A DNA stretch of 64,000 bases from contig NOWV01000180.1 in NCBI GenBank assembly GCA_003344405.1, forward strand, positions 62,001 through 126,000. Reading direction: 5' to 3'. Numbering within the stretch: the stretch's first letter is position 1; every line of letters starts with the position of its first letter. The position numbers and the translations under genes were made by a program. The notes under the pieces were generated by a model. That model was not told the DNA's origin. It ran no database searches and saw nothing but the letters and a program-made list of their open reading frames with translations. Shown here piece after piece: positions 26,802 to 39,469 of the stretch. Source of the DNA: Trichoplax sp. H2. Taxonomy: Eukaryota > Placozoa > Uniplacotomia > Trichoplacea.

Positions 26802-29800
26802 ATGGATGCTCCGCTACTTAAAGAAAGAGAGAGGGCGACATTTAATGTTACTGAGCTGATCCATTTATTGAATGGAAGTGAGGAAGAAACCAAGAGACGC
26901 AAAGAATTAGGTAAAATTAACAATCCCTACCAAATTAAATAGCAGCTTGTTATCAAACTGTTGTGCAAATTGTTTATATCGCTTTTGATTCATCCCTTTA
27001 CTTGAAAGAGCTAGTAAGCTATACGTATATTATACGCATACGTATATTTAAATTATCCAATGAGCGAACGCTAATCGATTTGTCTTCAAATAAAATCTCT
27101 GCAATTCATGCATGACTTACGTGTTTAAGTACGGTAAAATATTCTTGTCCTATGCGTATCGAACAAAATGCTGTACGGTTATTGATAAATTCCGAATCCC
27201 GATGGAGTAATGTACTTGCAAGCTTGGAAAAGGAATCATTGCTATTACTATTACTTTACAAAACATGGTGCATACGATAGCACGTTTTATAATTTAAGTC
27301 ACTGGGCTCTAATCTCCGCGTATCTAATGGAAATCTATTAATAATAGCGCTCAATAATTATACAATTTATTCCGTTTAACTGGTTAGCCTGTAAATAAAA
27401 GTTAACCTTAATCAGATACACACGAATACGAAATCAAAATATTCATAGGTCCTTGTAATTATACGTTGAATTATAACTACGATATTTTGTATCTTATAGA
27501 GTCCATAGTATCGGTGCATTTTTATAACTGGTACATTATTATCTCCTTGTCTGTGTACTGAATAGTTATCTAGACTATCATACTTTGGTCAAGAGCTTCC
27601 TCGCGTTCGTTACTGTATCCTAGTTAGCTCTAAGGTCTCACGTATATCTCATTGATCTCACTGAAAGTCTATCTATCAAATCTCCATAAACATGCAAAAC
27701 TCCTTATACTACAGCTATACTAATATAGAAGCATAGACACTAAAAGTTAACAACTTTAACAACTTCTTCGATTACTGTATACGATCTCGTACAAATGTTA
27801 TTAAAATCAGCACATCTACACAAGATTATATCAACCTTTATATGTATTGTACAATGTACAGTATGCCATCTACTGTACTATACTGTATATATTATGATAA
27901 AGATTAGAGAGCATCATTGAGGAAAATTTTCGATGATGTGTAAAATGTATATTTACTAAGAGAGTGTATTAGAACTATAAAAACCCTTAAAATTACAACA
28001 TTATAATAATAAAAATAAGCCTGGATTTATTCACCGTGTCTTAGAATCTTGGTTGTATAATAATCCTGTATTCCGTCAAGATGACCGATATCAAATATCA
28101 AGAGAAGAAGTTTATGAACGTGGCTTGCAAAAAACGCGAGAGCTAGTCAATTTATGCAGACGGAAAAATATTAAGTTCGATAGCCTCGATTTTGCTCGTT
28201 TAAACATGTGAGTACAGTATTACCTTAAATTAACCATACTGTAGGGTTACAGCTGTATAATTGTTAATATATCTTGCCAATGCGTAAAAATCAATCCACA
28301 CTCAAACAATTGAACTTTTGTGCCTTTTCTGTTATCCTGCCTAGCTCTACTCTTGAAGAGTTGCCTTTCTTCTTGCATGTAATAATGTTCATACCAACGA
28401 TCAGGGTATAAACATTTTTTAAAAGTACCTTATTTTTTTCAATCAAAATTTTGTTACTATTTTGAAGTACTTGTTAAGTAACCTTTAAATTAATCACAAC
28501 ACAAATTATCCATGTACAATTGTACATGTATACTTCATTTGGATCTTTCAGGGCCAAGGAACAGAAGAACAAAAACGAAAATGGTTACCATTAGCTGAAG
28601 ACCTAAAAATTTTGGGAACATACGCACAAACTGAGTTAGGCCATGGTTAGAGCTAAAATTGCACAGATATTCGATTACCTAATGTTTTTAGTATAAACAT
28701 TTCATACCTGTAATTTTGCTTTATAGACTATGTGATTGTAGTTTCTATTGACATCCTCACATTTAACTGTAACTAACCAACTGTAATCATTAGGTACCTT
28801 TCTTCGCGGCTTGGAAACTAAAGCTACGTATGATGTATCTAGCCGAGAATTTATTGTAAACTCGCCTACAATAACTTCCATGAAATGGTGGCCAGGAGGA
28901 TGTACGTGTATAATGATGACCTCTAAATAGCGCATTTACGGTATAATGCGAGACATGATAACAATTATAATAGTATTTTACTATAATGACTGGAGAAATC
29001 TTGTTAAGTAGTACAATAAGACTAAAATCCACTGTCTTCAGATTGCTTTATATTTATTTATTATGTCATATATGTCTTTTTATTTTTATAGTGGGTAAAA
29101 CTTGTAATTATGCAGTAATTGCTGCTCAGTTATACACTAAGGGCAAATGTTATGGAATACATATGTTCATCGTGCAATTACGAAGTTTAGAAGATCATAA
29201 ACCTTTACCTGGTGTGACTATCGGTGACATTGGAAATAAGTATGGTTTCCATACAGTAGATAACGGCTTTCTTCGCCTAGATAATGTACGGATACCTTAT
29301 GAGAATATGCTAATGAGATACGCCAAGGCATGTATCACAATATTTTAAAGGCTCTATTGTATCATAATTCTTAAGTCAAAGTATATGCGTGTTCGTTAGC
29401 TGATTGTTAATCCATAATTGTATGGCCTTACTTTACAATTGCTGAAATTATAATGTGAAATTCATCGTAATGATTAAAGTTCTATTGCATCATTATACGC
29501 TAGGTAACTCCTCAAGGTGATTACATTCCTCCGGTAAATCCAAAAATTAATTATGGGACAATGACGTCAATCCGCGTTGATCTTGTAAAAGATGCATCCG
29601 TCATACTTGCAGCAGCTAGTACTATAGCTATTCGATATAGTGCTGTCAGGCATCAAACAGAAATCAGACCTGGGTAAAACTATAATAACTAATGTACACA
29701 CAATACAACAGCACTGAAAATTTTAAGAAAACAGTTGTACTTCAATTAACAGTAAAGAATAATTATATAATTGGCATATAACAATCTGTGCATTGTATTT

Positions 29801-32021
29801 CGCCTTCGACAATTATCGTAAAATTATCGCTAACGCATCGAATCAATTTTTCATAAATAGAGAAGAGCCTCCAGTTCTAGATTATATAACACAGCAATTT
29901 AAGCTCTTTCCTCAAATTGCCACTGCCATTGCTTTTCATTTTGCCGGAAATTATATGCATCGAATACATGATAAAGTTCAATCTGAAATTTTTGATGGGC
30001 ATCTCAGCGCCATAACGGAGGTATGCTAGACATGTAGATATTGTCAAACTAAAACTTCACTAATTTATGGTATTTAGTGATATTGTACCCTTGTGCTTTA
30101 TTATCAGGATTATATATCGAACTTATTATACTAATTAATTAATTTATCCTAACTTATTTTGTAGTTGCATGGGATTAGCGCTGGTCTTAAGGCCTTTACA
30201 ACCGATACTTCGATAGCAGGTGTTGAGATTTGTCGGCGTGCCTGTGGCGGTCATGGTTACTCCAATGCATCGGGCTTTCAACGCTTCTATGAAAATTGGC
30301 TAGGATCCGCAACGTACGAAGGTGAAAATACAGTCATGTATTTACAAGCTGCGAGGTGATTCTGACTCACGTGATAAAATATTATATTTAAATTAAGCAA
30401 ATCTAGTGTCAAACTTGACGTAGCAATAATATTCACTTAAGATCAATTATATGTGTATTTTAATTTGCGCATAGATACTTATTTAAATGCTATGATAACC
30501 CAAAAGAAGCCCCTGAAACAATGAGCTACCTTCGATACCCGCAAAATAAGATGGAATGGAACGTAAAATCAGCCGATGATGTTTCCAATTATGCGACACT
30601 GATAACTGCTTTTGAACAGAGAGCTCTAAGGTAACTCTTTAAAATATAGTCTATACCTGTACAAATCCGATAGTTTAGCGATGAGGTACTATATATGTGT
30701 AAGTTGCCGGCAATTTTACGAAACCAGTTATTTCATAAAGTGTCTTTGCAAGATAAAGGTTAATTAATTAATTTATTACTAATATGATAGTGAAAACTAA
30801 TAAACAAAAGCAATGATTTTAATATCTAATTAAGCGTTTCAATTATTCGATATACATTTATACTTCAGCAAAATTAGTGGTACTGCAAAAAAATTAAAAA
30901 ATCTAACGCACAATGGGATGAATAGGAATGATGCCTGGAATGCAGCTAGCGTGGACATTCTACACAGTATTAAGGTTTGATATAGTCATATAACTTTAGC
31001 TTCTGATATTGCTATTAACTCACCGGATATCATAATAAATCAAGAGAGCTAGATTTTACTGATAATTTTGTAAATATTTTAACCTCGTAATTGTTATTAT
31101 GTGTTCGTGCATTGTTTATTACACGGTATAATACAGTACGTTATCGATACACTGCAATGATTGCAGATATATTTAAGTGATTGCTCATTTTAATATTATT
31201 AGTTATTGTTTATTAATCTAAAATTTTAGGCCCACTGTCATTACTTTATCGTAAAAAATTATATGCAATCATTAAACCACTTAAAAATGAGTTCACCTCT
31301 ACGTCAAGTGATGACTGCAGTAGCTCTATTATATGCAAATTATGGAATTGACGAGCATGCTGGAGACTTTCTCGAGGTATGTGGATGATTTTCAGTTAAA
31401 AGACTAACTTAGATTTAGATAATTAGTTTTACTCATTACGTTTAAATTAATTTGAAAAAAATAATCGTTCTTCTATGCAGTGAAGAAATGCATAATTTAC
31501 AGGATGCATAATGAGAATACCCAGATTTTAGTTGATTTTATATCGGTGCCATTAATTATATATATATGTAGAGCGGGTTCATGAATGGTAAACAGATCAA
31601 TCTCGTAAGAGCTAAGATATTGCAGTTATTGAAGGAAATTCGAGTAAACGCTGTGGCTATTGTAGATTCATTTGATTTTGATGATCGTTTTCTACGATCA
31701 GCTCTTGGCGCTTATGACGGGAATGTGTATAATCGTTTATTTAAATGGGCTAAGCTATCACCCCTAAATAAAACAGAGGTAATACTTAAATATCTATGCA
31801 TTATTGAAGGAGAGGAATACAGTACTTAAACGTAGACTCTTCAAATTTACATATCAAGTGAATATATCAATATAAGGTTTCGTTCGTTAATGTATAGAAT
31901 TGCCTTATATCTTATTATTTACAATTGTCACTTTATTGTGGTTTATTGACTCGTGTAACATTTTCAACAGGTTCATTCAAGCTACAAATACTTACGACGT
32001 ATCCTGCAGAGTAAACTATAA
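26802..32021 (+). CDS. ACOX1: Peroxisomal acyl-coenzyme A oxidase, paralog b
   Basis: Flavoprotein oxidase of peroxisomal beta-oxidation. Fourteen exons: 26802-26910, 28045-28207, 28345-28405, 28552-28645, 28794-28901, 29092-29327, 29504-29673, 29861-30020, 30165-30355, 30475-30630, 30869-30974, 31230-31376, 31572-31778, 31971-32021. They encode 652 residues. [27 protein letters not shown] and TYEGENTV (catalytic Glu at E419) are all present, and the protein ends in canonical SKL. Exon lengths for most of the gene equal those of paralogs a and c exactly (61, 94, 108, 236, 170, 106, 147 and 207 nt). The intron after exon 6 starts with GC, not GT (AAG/GCATGT), and no GT choice keeps the phase. 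Intron 1 is 1.13 kb. It lies in tandem with ACOX-c, 2.6 kb downstream. Confidence 0.94.
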
Positions 32022-34368
32022 TTCTTGAAGTTAACTAAATTATTTTCATTGGTGTTAGTCCATGATGTAAAATGCTTTTCAGTATCCATTATTACACTCA
32101 ATAATGCTATCTTTTACGTTGCGATTAATATATAACATTGCGGTATAAATACTTCATACCGCTGCTACATTTTTATGTATTATCGTCAACGTCCCACAGT
32201 ATGTTAACTATACAAGGCTGATAGCCACTATATGATATATGATTTTATTCATGTATACGATATGGGCGCATTGTGCAGTAGACGGACCGTATTCTATAGG
32301 TAGTTAACAGTGTTTGCACTACGATCAATACAATATAGCTTGTCATGTTTCGTTATTTATAACATTTACAGTCTTGGTTATTCTCTAGCTTTATAATAAT
32401 ACGTTTGTGTACACTGTACAGTATATGCACTACAATAATTATAATCAGTTGAAGTCATATGCATATAATATGCCAGTGTGCAGTGATTCCATGATAACGG
32501 AGTAACTGATTCCCGGGGTTCTCCGTAACAATAAAATGCAAAGTAAAAGGTATAAGTACTGTTGGTATAGTATAAGACGCAAAGTATAGCGAGCGAGAGA
32601 TCGATTAGTCATTTACTGTTTATTACGTACATCAATTATTATGGTATATGTTATACTTACTGTAATTTTACAACCTTGTGCTCTGTATGTGTGCTATTTC
32701 CACAACTGTAAATACTACCGATTTCTTTCTCCGATTTTATTTATTGCAATAGTCGCAGAATTCGCATTTGCTGTCGTTACTTCACGACAGCTTACATGGC
32801 TCTACCGTAACTATCATATTGAATGCAGTTATGATGTATTACTCCAATAAAATGTCCATTTTCTACTAAAATCTTTGATGCAATTCTCTGAGGGGCAACT
32901 AAAGTCCGCTACCGCTACTTATCGAACCCTTTGTCATACGCATAGCTAGTAACAATTATGCGCATAATGTTTAATAACTGCAGTAAATGAAAAATGTAAC
33001 TGTCGATTCATCATACGTTAGGCATTAAAGCTCTCAGTAGTTGATCTTAGAACTTGTTCATTTGTCAATCACCTGTCGAGATGATTTAATTTTACACTAT
33101 TCGATGAGTATATTGACACGTTTGAGAATTATCAATTACAGTATATTATTTGCAAAGCTTTTGCATCGTCGTCGTACAGTATACGTATATATAATGTACA
33201 GTGTCTGTCAAGTTAGGATTTGATCAATCATGATGTTGTAATAGCTTAGCGTCAAGGTGGCATTGGTATGGTATGCTAGGCGATAGTTTATATAACGTTA
33301 CCATTAAAATCCACTTGATTCATGTCCACCTGCACATCTGCATGGTGAAGTACGACGGTTTGGCAGACGTTGAGAAAGTAAACTTAGCATTGATTACAGT
33401 ACGGACTGAATGCAGGTAATGTGCCCTTTGCTTACAGCTTTGCACCGAGGATATCGTACTGCATGCATAGTAGTGGTAGAATAGTAAGTAGATCGATTAG
33501 TACAGCATTTCAATTACATGAGATGATTTTGTATATGTATGTTATATATACTGTTAACCAATAAACAGTAGAGTAAAAATTTCATTCTAAATGACTGCAA
33601 TAGCAACCAATGAGCATCAAGCCAAGGTTGGCGTTGTCGATGACCTCTGCGATGACCTTTTCCAGGGTTAGGTTGGCGAGGTGATGACCTCCAGGCTTGA
33701 GTTAAGAATGTATAGAATATCTACTGTACTTAAAAGAGCGAAGGAACTCCTACTGTATTCCTTTTAAATTTCTAAAATACTGTAGTGTTGATCTTGATTA
33801 AGCATGATGATATCCTGTTGCTTAAGAATCGTACAGTATGTCGTCCTTATTGCTGCCTCAAGCCGTGTTATCCAACCATGATCCCCTTTTAACACTGTCC
33901 GTAGTTGTTGACCTTATTGCGGTTCAAGATTCTGTCATTGCGATAGTCATTTCTATGGAATACTACCTATCTAAAAATCGATTCTGCAATCGTGACCATT
34001 GCAGATCGTGACAGAGCTATACTAACTAGTATTGCATGGGTTGATGAGCTAAAGTAATACTGTATGTGAACAAGACAATCAACTTTTCACTGCACTGTAA
34101 GGACCCCATTGCAACCTTTCTATAAATTTGATTTAACGACCACTTTCATCTTAGTCATTCCATATTTTGAGTGATCAACCACACCATGGCAAGAACACAA
34201 TGACGCCAATGATGGAGTGAATCGTGTGTGAAGTCAAGCAAACATTTCAAGCATTCGTAGTCTCATTCCTCCTTTGAGGCAAAGGAGGTTGAACTAAGGT
34301 TGAACTCATCACCAGCCATGACGCGATGACCCCAGTTCTAAACAAACAATACAGTAGAAGAAAAGGTT
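32022..34368. other. Spacer between ACOX-b and ACOX-c
   Basis: AT-rich spacer of about 2.3 kb. A 69-residue hydrophobic frame at 32641-32850 has no recognisable features and is probably chance. Isolated GTACAGTGT-like words occur near 32410 and 33195. No exon or RNA gene is supported. Confidence 0.6.
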
Positions 34369-34489
34369 CAGTACTGTACAGTACAGTACACTGTACACCA
34401 CAGTGTACTGTACTGTAGATTGTACAGTACAACAAAACAGTATGACTACAGTATGACTACCAGCGTACTGTACTGTACACTGTACTGTG
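34369..34489. promoter_or_regulatory. GTAC-palindrome cluster upstream of ACOX-c
   Basis: About 120 bp rich in overlapping TGTACTGTAC, CAGTACTGTACAG and GTACACTGTAC words lies 121-241 bp upstream of the ACOX-c ATG at 34610. Regulatory function is inferred from position only. Confidence 0.55.
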
Positions 34490-34609
34490 ATCGCTGGTGA
34501 CATTAAACATACGCACGTAAACTATTGTGCAGTTCGTGTTGGAAGAGGACGCGTTCACTAACCAAATCCATTTCAAGCAGTGAAAAAAAAAATCATTTTA
34601 CTCTACAAA

Positions 34610-37600
34610 ATGAGCGAATCACTACAAACTGAAAGAAAGAATGCAACATTTAACATCAAAGAGCTCACTGATACCTTAAATGGTGGCCCAGAAGAAACGA
34701 GAAAGCGCAAACAAATTGGTTTGTACTCAAATTGAGTAGTTCAAAAATGGAAAATTTTGTTAGAAGAACGTCTTAACCCTACATACGAGTATGTACCCCA
34801 TAAGTACTGACGTCAGCTGCACAGCAACATCATCGATTTGCAGCAGTTCAATATGCCTTATTGTAGAGAAATTCAATTAGGGTGTTAGGATAAGCCATTC
34901 TGAAATAGACGATCTTTAATTATTGGCCACTTTAGTTGCTGTCATGACGATTGATCTCGATAGAGTACAGATCTTGTTTGCACAGCAAGCAGCGTTTTGC
35001 AACCAAGATGCAATCACTTTCGAAATTCAATAACTATATTTGGAATAGGAGTCCGCTATTGCAGTTGATATTCTATTATAAAAAAATACTATGCCAACCT
35101 GCAATAGGTATTATAAATTGCAAAGACTCGTTTGAACATTCTGATAAGTAGAAGCTATCCATGCTCATTGCTCAATTGCTCATGGTTTAGCTCTTGCCTA
35201 CTCCCTTCAGCCGCCTTTCTATCCTAGTTACAGTATCATACCATTTGTTACGTAATGTGAGTAAAAATTTGAGTACTGTAGTCTGTAGTGATGTCTAGGG
35301 ATAGAAAGTAGAAATATGAAAACTCACTTCAAGAGTTTGCTACTGCTTTGGTCCTATACCATCAGACCACCACTAACGTCGATATAAAATCGATAGTTTG
35401 TCTTCATTCACTTTCTTCGGTAAATAGTATGATGTTCAATATCTACTCCACTCTACCATGGACTACTAGAAGAAGACCTAGTAGTCCATGACTGTACTCA
35501 TACCTCGTTACGACCCTTTTCAATTTGGCCTTGAGACATGATCCTAATCAGTGCTCCATACAATCCCATCGTTGAAAAACGAGACGAAAATGCAGACATG
35601 TCACCTCATAGCATGTTCCATGAAGTAAAATATCCGCGTACTATCTCTTTTTTCTGTCTTTATGAATATATTAACTGTGCCTTTGCAGATAAATCTTATT
35701 TATATTTTTGTTATTATCCCAGCATGATCTCGTAAACGTAAAGCTTTTTCTTTGTACCTTTTGAAAGTAAGGATAGGAAATCCTTCTAGCATGTTAACCT
35801 AGTACTTGAGATTTCTAACTTTCGTTGTTATCTCTTAGAATCGTTGGTCTTTAATACTCCAGCCTTTCATCGACAGGATCGATTTCAGCTATCGCGTGAA
35901 GAGATCTATGATTATTCCATTAAGGTATATGGTGAATTAATCAAATTATGCAAAAAAGAGAACATCGAAATCCGCTATGATAATCCAGACTACGTTCGAT
36001 TAGTCGGGTAAGTGAGCAGCTCGTCTTTCAGTAGATACTACTGTAATATGGATTACATATTGAGAATTTTTAGACAAGTAGGTAATTGGTTAACTGATCG
36101 TTAACATGTAATAAAATTTTCTTCATGCAGTTGCATTCCAGAAGAAATACCTGTTGGCCTTCATGTAGGAATGTTCTCGTCTTCGATTTCGGTGAAAATT
36201 ATATACTGAATATACAGTATATAACTCTCATATGCAAGGATATAATCGCAAATTATCTCATTACTTATCTATTTATACATGTATAGGATCAAGGAACAGA
36301 GGAACAACAGAAAAAGTGGATACCTTTAGCCCGAAATTTTAAAATATTTGGAACTTATGCACAAACTGAATTAGCACATGGTAACTATTACCAGACTACA
36401 ATAATAGTTAGTAGTACATCTATTGCACATACAAGTTCGTGAAAGGCTAGCAAAAGTAATTCCGAAGAAAATGTTTATCCGTTCTAATTGTCTATAATAC
36501 GTGTTTACGCAAAGGTACCTTTGTTCGCGGCTTGGAAACTACCGCTACTTATGACGAATCGAAACAAGAGTTTATCTTAAATTCTCCTACTATAACTTCA
36601 ACCAAATGGTGGCCTGGATTTTGTTAGTTCAATTTATAGAAAAATTATAGAGTATATAGCCACTATAATGAAATGCTCATGTAGTACAAGATGTAATTGT
36701 TAATATATTAACAAAATACTTGAATTCTCGTCTCTTTGAAATAGACGAATTTAGTAGATCATTAAGCTACTTGTATGATAATTGATAACATTATCAATTT
36801 TGCTTACAGTGGGTCGAACCAGCAATCATGCAGTAATTGCTGCCCAATTATATACTAAGAGCAAGTGTTATGGAATCCACATGTTCATAGTTCAATTACG
36901 AGATCTAAAGGATCACAAACCATTGCCTGGAGTTACTATTGGTGATATCGGTGATAAATTTGGTTTTGATACCGTTGACAACGGTTTTCTTCGGCTTGAT
37001 AATGTTCACATTCCACGTGAAAATATGCTAATGAAATATGCAAAAGTAATCACCTATAAATAATAATTATGAATGATGCGTTATAATAAGTACTATCTAT
37101 TTAGGCAACTCGATTTAAATAGCCAATTTTTCTTTAGGTTACACCCGAAGGCAAATATTTGCCACCCACTAATGCAAAGGTTGCCTACAGTGCTATGACA
37201 CTAATCCGTGTTGTTCTCGTTAGAGGCTCAGCAAAGGCACTTGCATCTGCTAGTACTATAGCTATTCGATACAGTGCTGTAAGACACCAAACTGAAACTG
37301 CTCCTGGGTAAGACATGTCTTAATGTTGCTTTTATTACTAAAGTAATTTTTTTTCAATTCTGTAGGACAAGTATTTAAATTTAAATTTTATACAACTAAA
37401 ACTCTTAACTCATTAGTCTTTATATTTTAGTTATAATCGATACAACTATTGTTCTTTAACAGAAAAGAGCCTCAGGTCCTCGATTATGTAACGCAACAAT
37501 ATAAGTTATTTCCTCAGCTTGCTACAGCTCTCGCCTTTGGCTTTGCTGGAAACTACATGATTGACACATTTAACAAAATACATTCAGAAATATCAAGTGG

Positions 37601-39469
37601 ACAACTTGATGCTTTATCCGAAGTATGGAGTTAGCTACAGACATCATCTAAATTGACTCATTATATATATATATATATATTATATTATAATTCATGCTGT
37701 GGTTCATATTCTTCATGTAATTTAATCTTATCCACAAGCAATTCTTAAGCACCAATTCTTTTACTATATAGCTGCATGGTATCAGCTCTGGTTTAAAAGC
37801 GTATACCACTGATACAGCAACGGCTGGTATTGAGGTTTGTCGTCGTGCTTGCGGTGGTCATGGATACTCAAATGCATGTGGCATTCAACATATCTACGCT
37901 AATGTGCTACCTTGCGTAACACTGGAAGGCGAAAATACAGTAATGTACTTGCAAGCAGCCAGGTAAAGAACTATTTATTGCAATATATTTCCGCATTTTG
38001 GAATATTTTAAATCTATCTGCTTGCTAACGACATTTATGTTATATTACTGCTGAATCGACTACTAGGTACTTGCTAAAATGTTTCCGCAATCCTGACAAA
38101 GCTCCAGATACAATGAATTATCTACGAAACCCACAAGTATCAGACAAGTGGAAAGTACAGTCACTGCAAGATCTATCCAATTACGATATGTTAATAACTG
38201 CTTTCGAACGTAGAGCGTTGAGGTGCTTAGTCTGATATACGACGTATATGATTTAAACATCTCAATCATATTATAAAACATTATTTATTGTATCATATAG
38301 ATAATTATAGTAGATTGATACCAAAATGGAGATATTTAATAGTTGCTTATAGAAATATAATTGACATTGTATCTTACTCAGTCCATAAAATTATTATGAT
38401 CTGCATAAAGTGTAACGCTCTAAAAGCTGTTATTCCGCTTTCGATTTATCATTAGTAAAGTTATCAGCACGATTAAGAGACTAGAACAACTTCGTCGTAG
38501 TGGGATGGACCAAGATGAAGCGTGGAATACAGCAGGAATAGAACTTGTTCAAGCTGCTAAGGTCGATAGTTACTATATGATCATATTTATACTTTGTGCC
38601 TATATAATTACCTTGGAATGTATTGACTAGTACAGCATTTCGTGTCTTAAATATACCATGAAAGAATTGAAAAAACTTGTAAATTATCTTACAATTGATC
38701 GTTGTAATTTATTGTTAGTACTATGCAATAAGGCTATCATTGATTTCATTCTTTCATATTTATGAATTAAAAATAGTTCTAAGCATAATATTAATTGACA
38801 CTACTTTAGGCGCATTGTCACTATTTTATTGTAAAAAATTATTTACGATCATTGGAGAAATTGAATATGACTCCATCTCTACGTAAAGTGATGAATTCAA
38901 TCGCTCTATTGTATGGAAACTATGGCATAGATGAAAATGCTGGAGACTTTCTGGAAGTACGTAATATTTGGAGTCTAATCCTTTGCGAATGTTTCATTGT
39001 AATACTATAATAGTAGATCTATCAGGGCTATCTTAACCACTTAATGCAACATTAAAATACAAGCGACCATTTTTAATAATTGACATTTTAATTAATATCT
39101 CTAGAGCGGATTTATGACTGGCGAACAACTCAATCTTGTAAAAGCTAAAATTTTGCAATTGCTATCGGAGGTCCGACGTAATGCCGTGGCAGTAGTAGAT
39201 GCATTCGATTTCGATGATAAGTATTTACGCTCAATTCTTGGCGCCTATGATGGAGATGTATACAACCGCTTATACAATTGGGCTAAATCATCACCGTTAA
39301 ATAAAACAGAGGTAGTATTTTACTAGTATGAAATTCATAAGGAGTAAATTTCTATAATGAATCATTAGAACAATTTTCAAATTTCATCAATTGAAAAGAT
39401 CTTTCTCTAAATCAGGTCCATTCCAGTTATACCGAGTATCTGCAACAACTGTTGAAAAGCAAACTCTAA
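34610..39469 (+). CDS. ACOX1: Peroxisomal acyl-coenzyme A oxidase, paralog c
   Basis: Same enzyme family as paralogs a and b. Fourteen exons: 34610-34718, 35839-36007, 36131-36191, 36287-36380, 36515-36622, 36810-37045, 37138-37307, 37463-37622, 37772-37962, 38067-38222, 38456-38561, 38810-38956, 39105-39311, 39416-39469. They encode 655 residues. Visible motifs are [39 protein letters not shown] and LEGENTV (catalytic Glu at E421). The C-terminus is the canonical peroxisomal signal SKL. All introns are GT-AG. Exon structure matches paralog b, including an intron after the AAR codons and none between GIE and VCRRA. One family-conserved Gly is Ala here (LAHG for LGHG). The b/c pair therefore looks more recent than the split from a. 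Confidence 0.94.
35457..35490. repeat. 13-bp inverted repeat in ACOX-c intron 1
   Basis: CATGGACTACTAG (35457-35469) is exactly complementary to 35478-35490, with an 8-nt loop. It shares its arm sequence with the hairpin at 8940-8978 inside ACOX-a. It is either a copy of the same small dispersed element or a conserved intronic structure. Confidence 0.75.

Noticed and set aside
32641-32850. 69-residue hydrophobic frame between ACOX-b and ACOX-c
   Set aside because: Composition is what AT-rich random sequence gives; there is no signal peptide pattern, splice context or family match.
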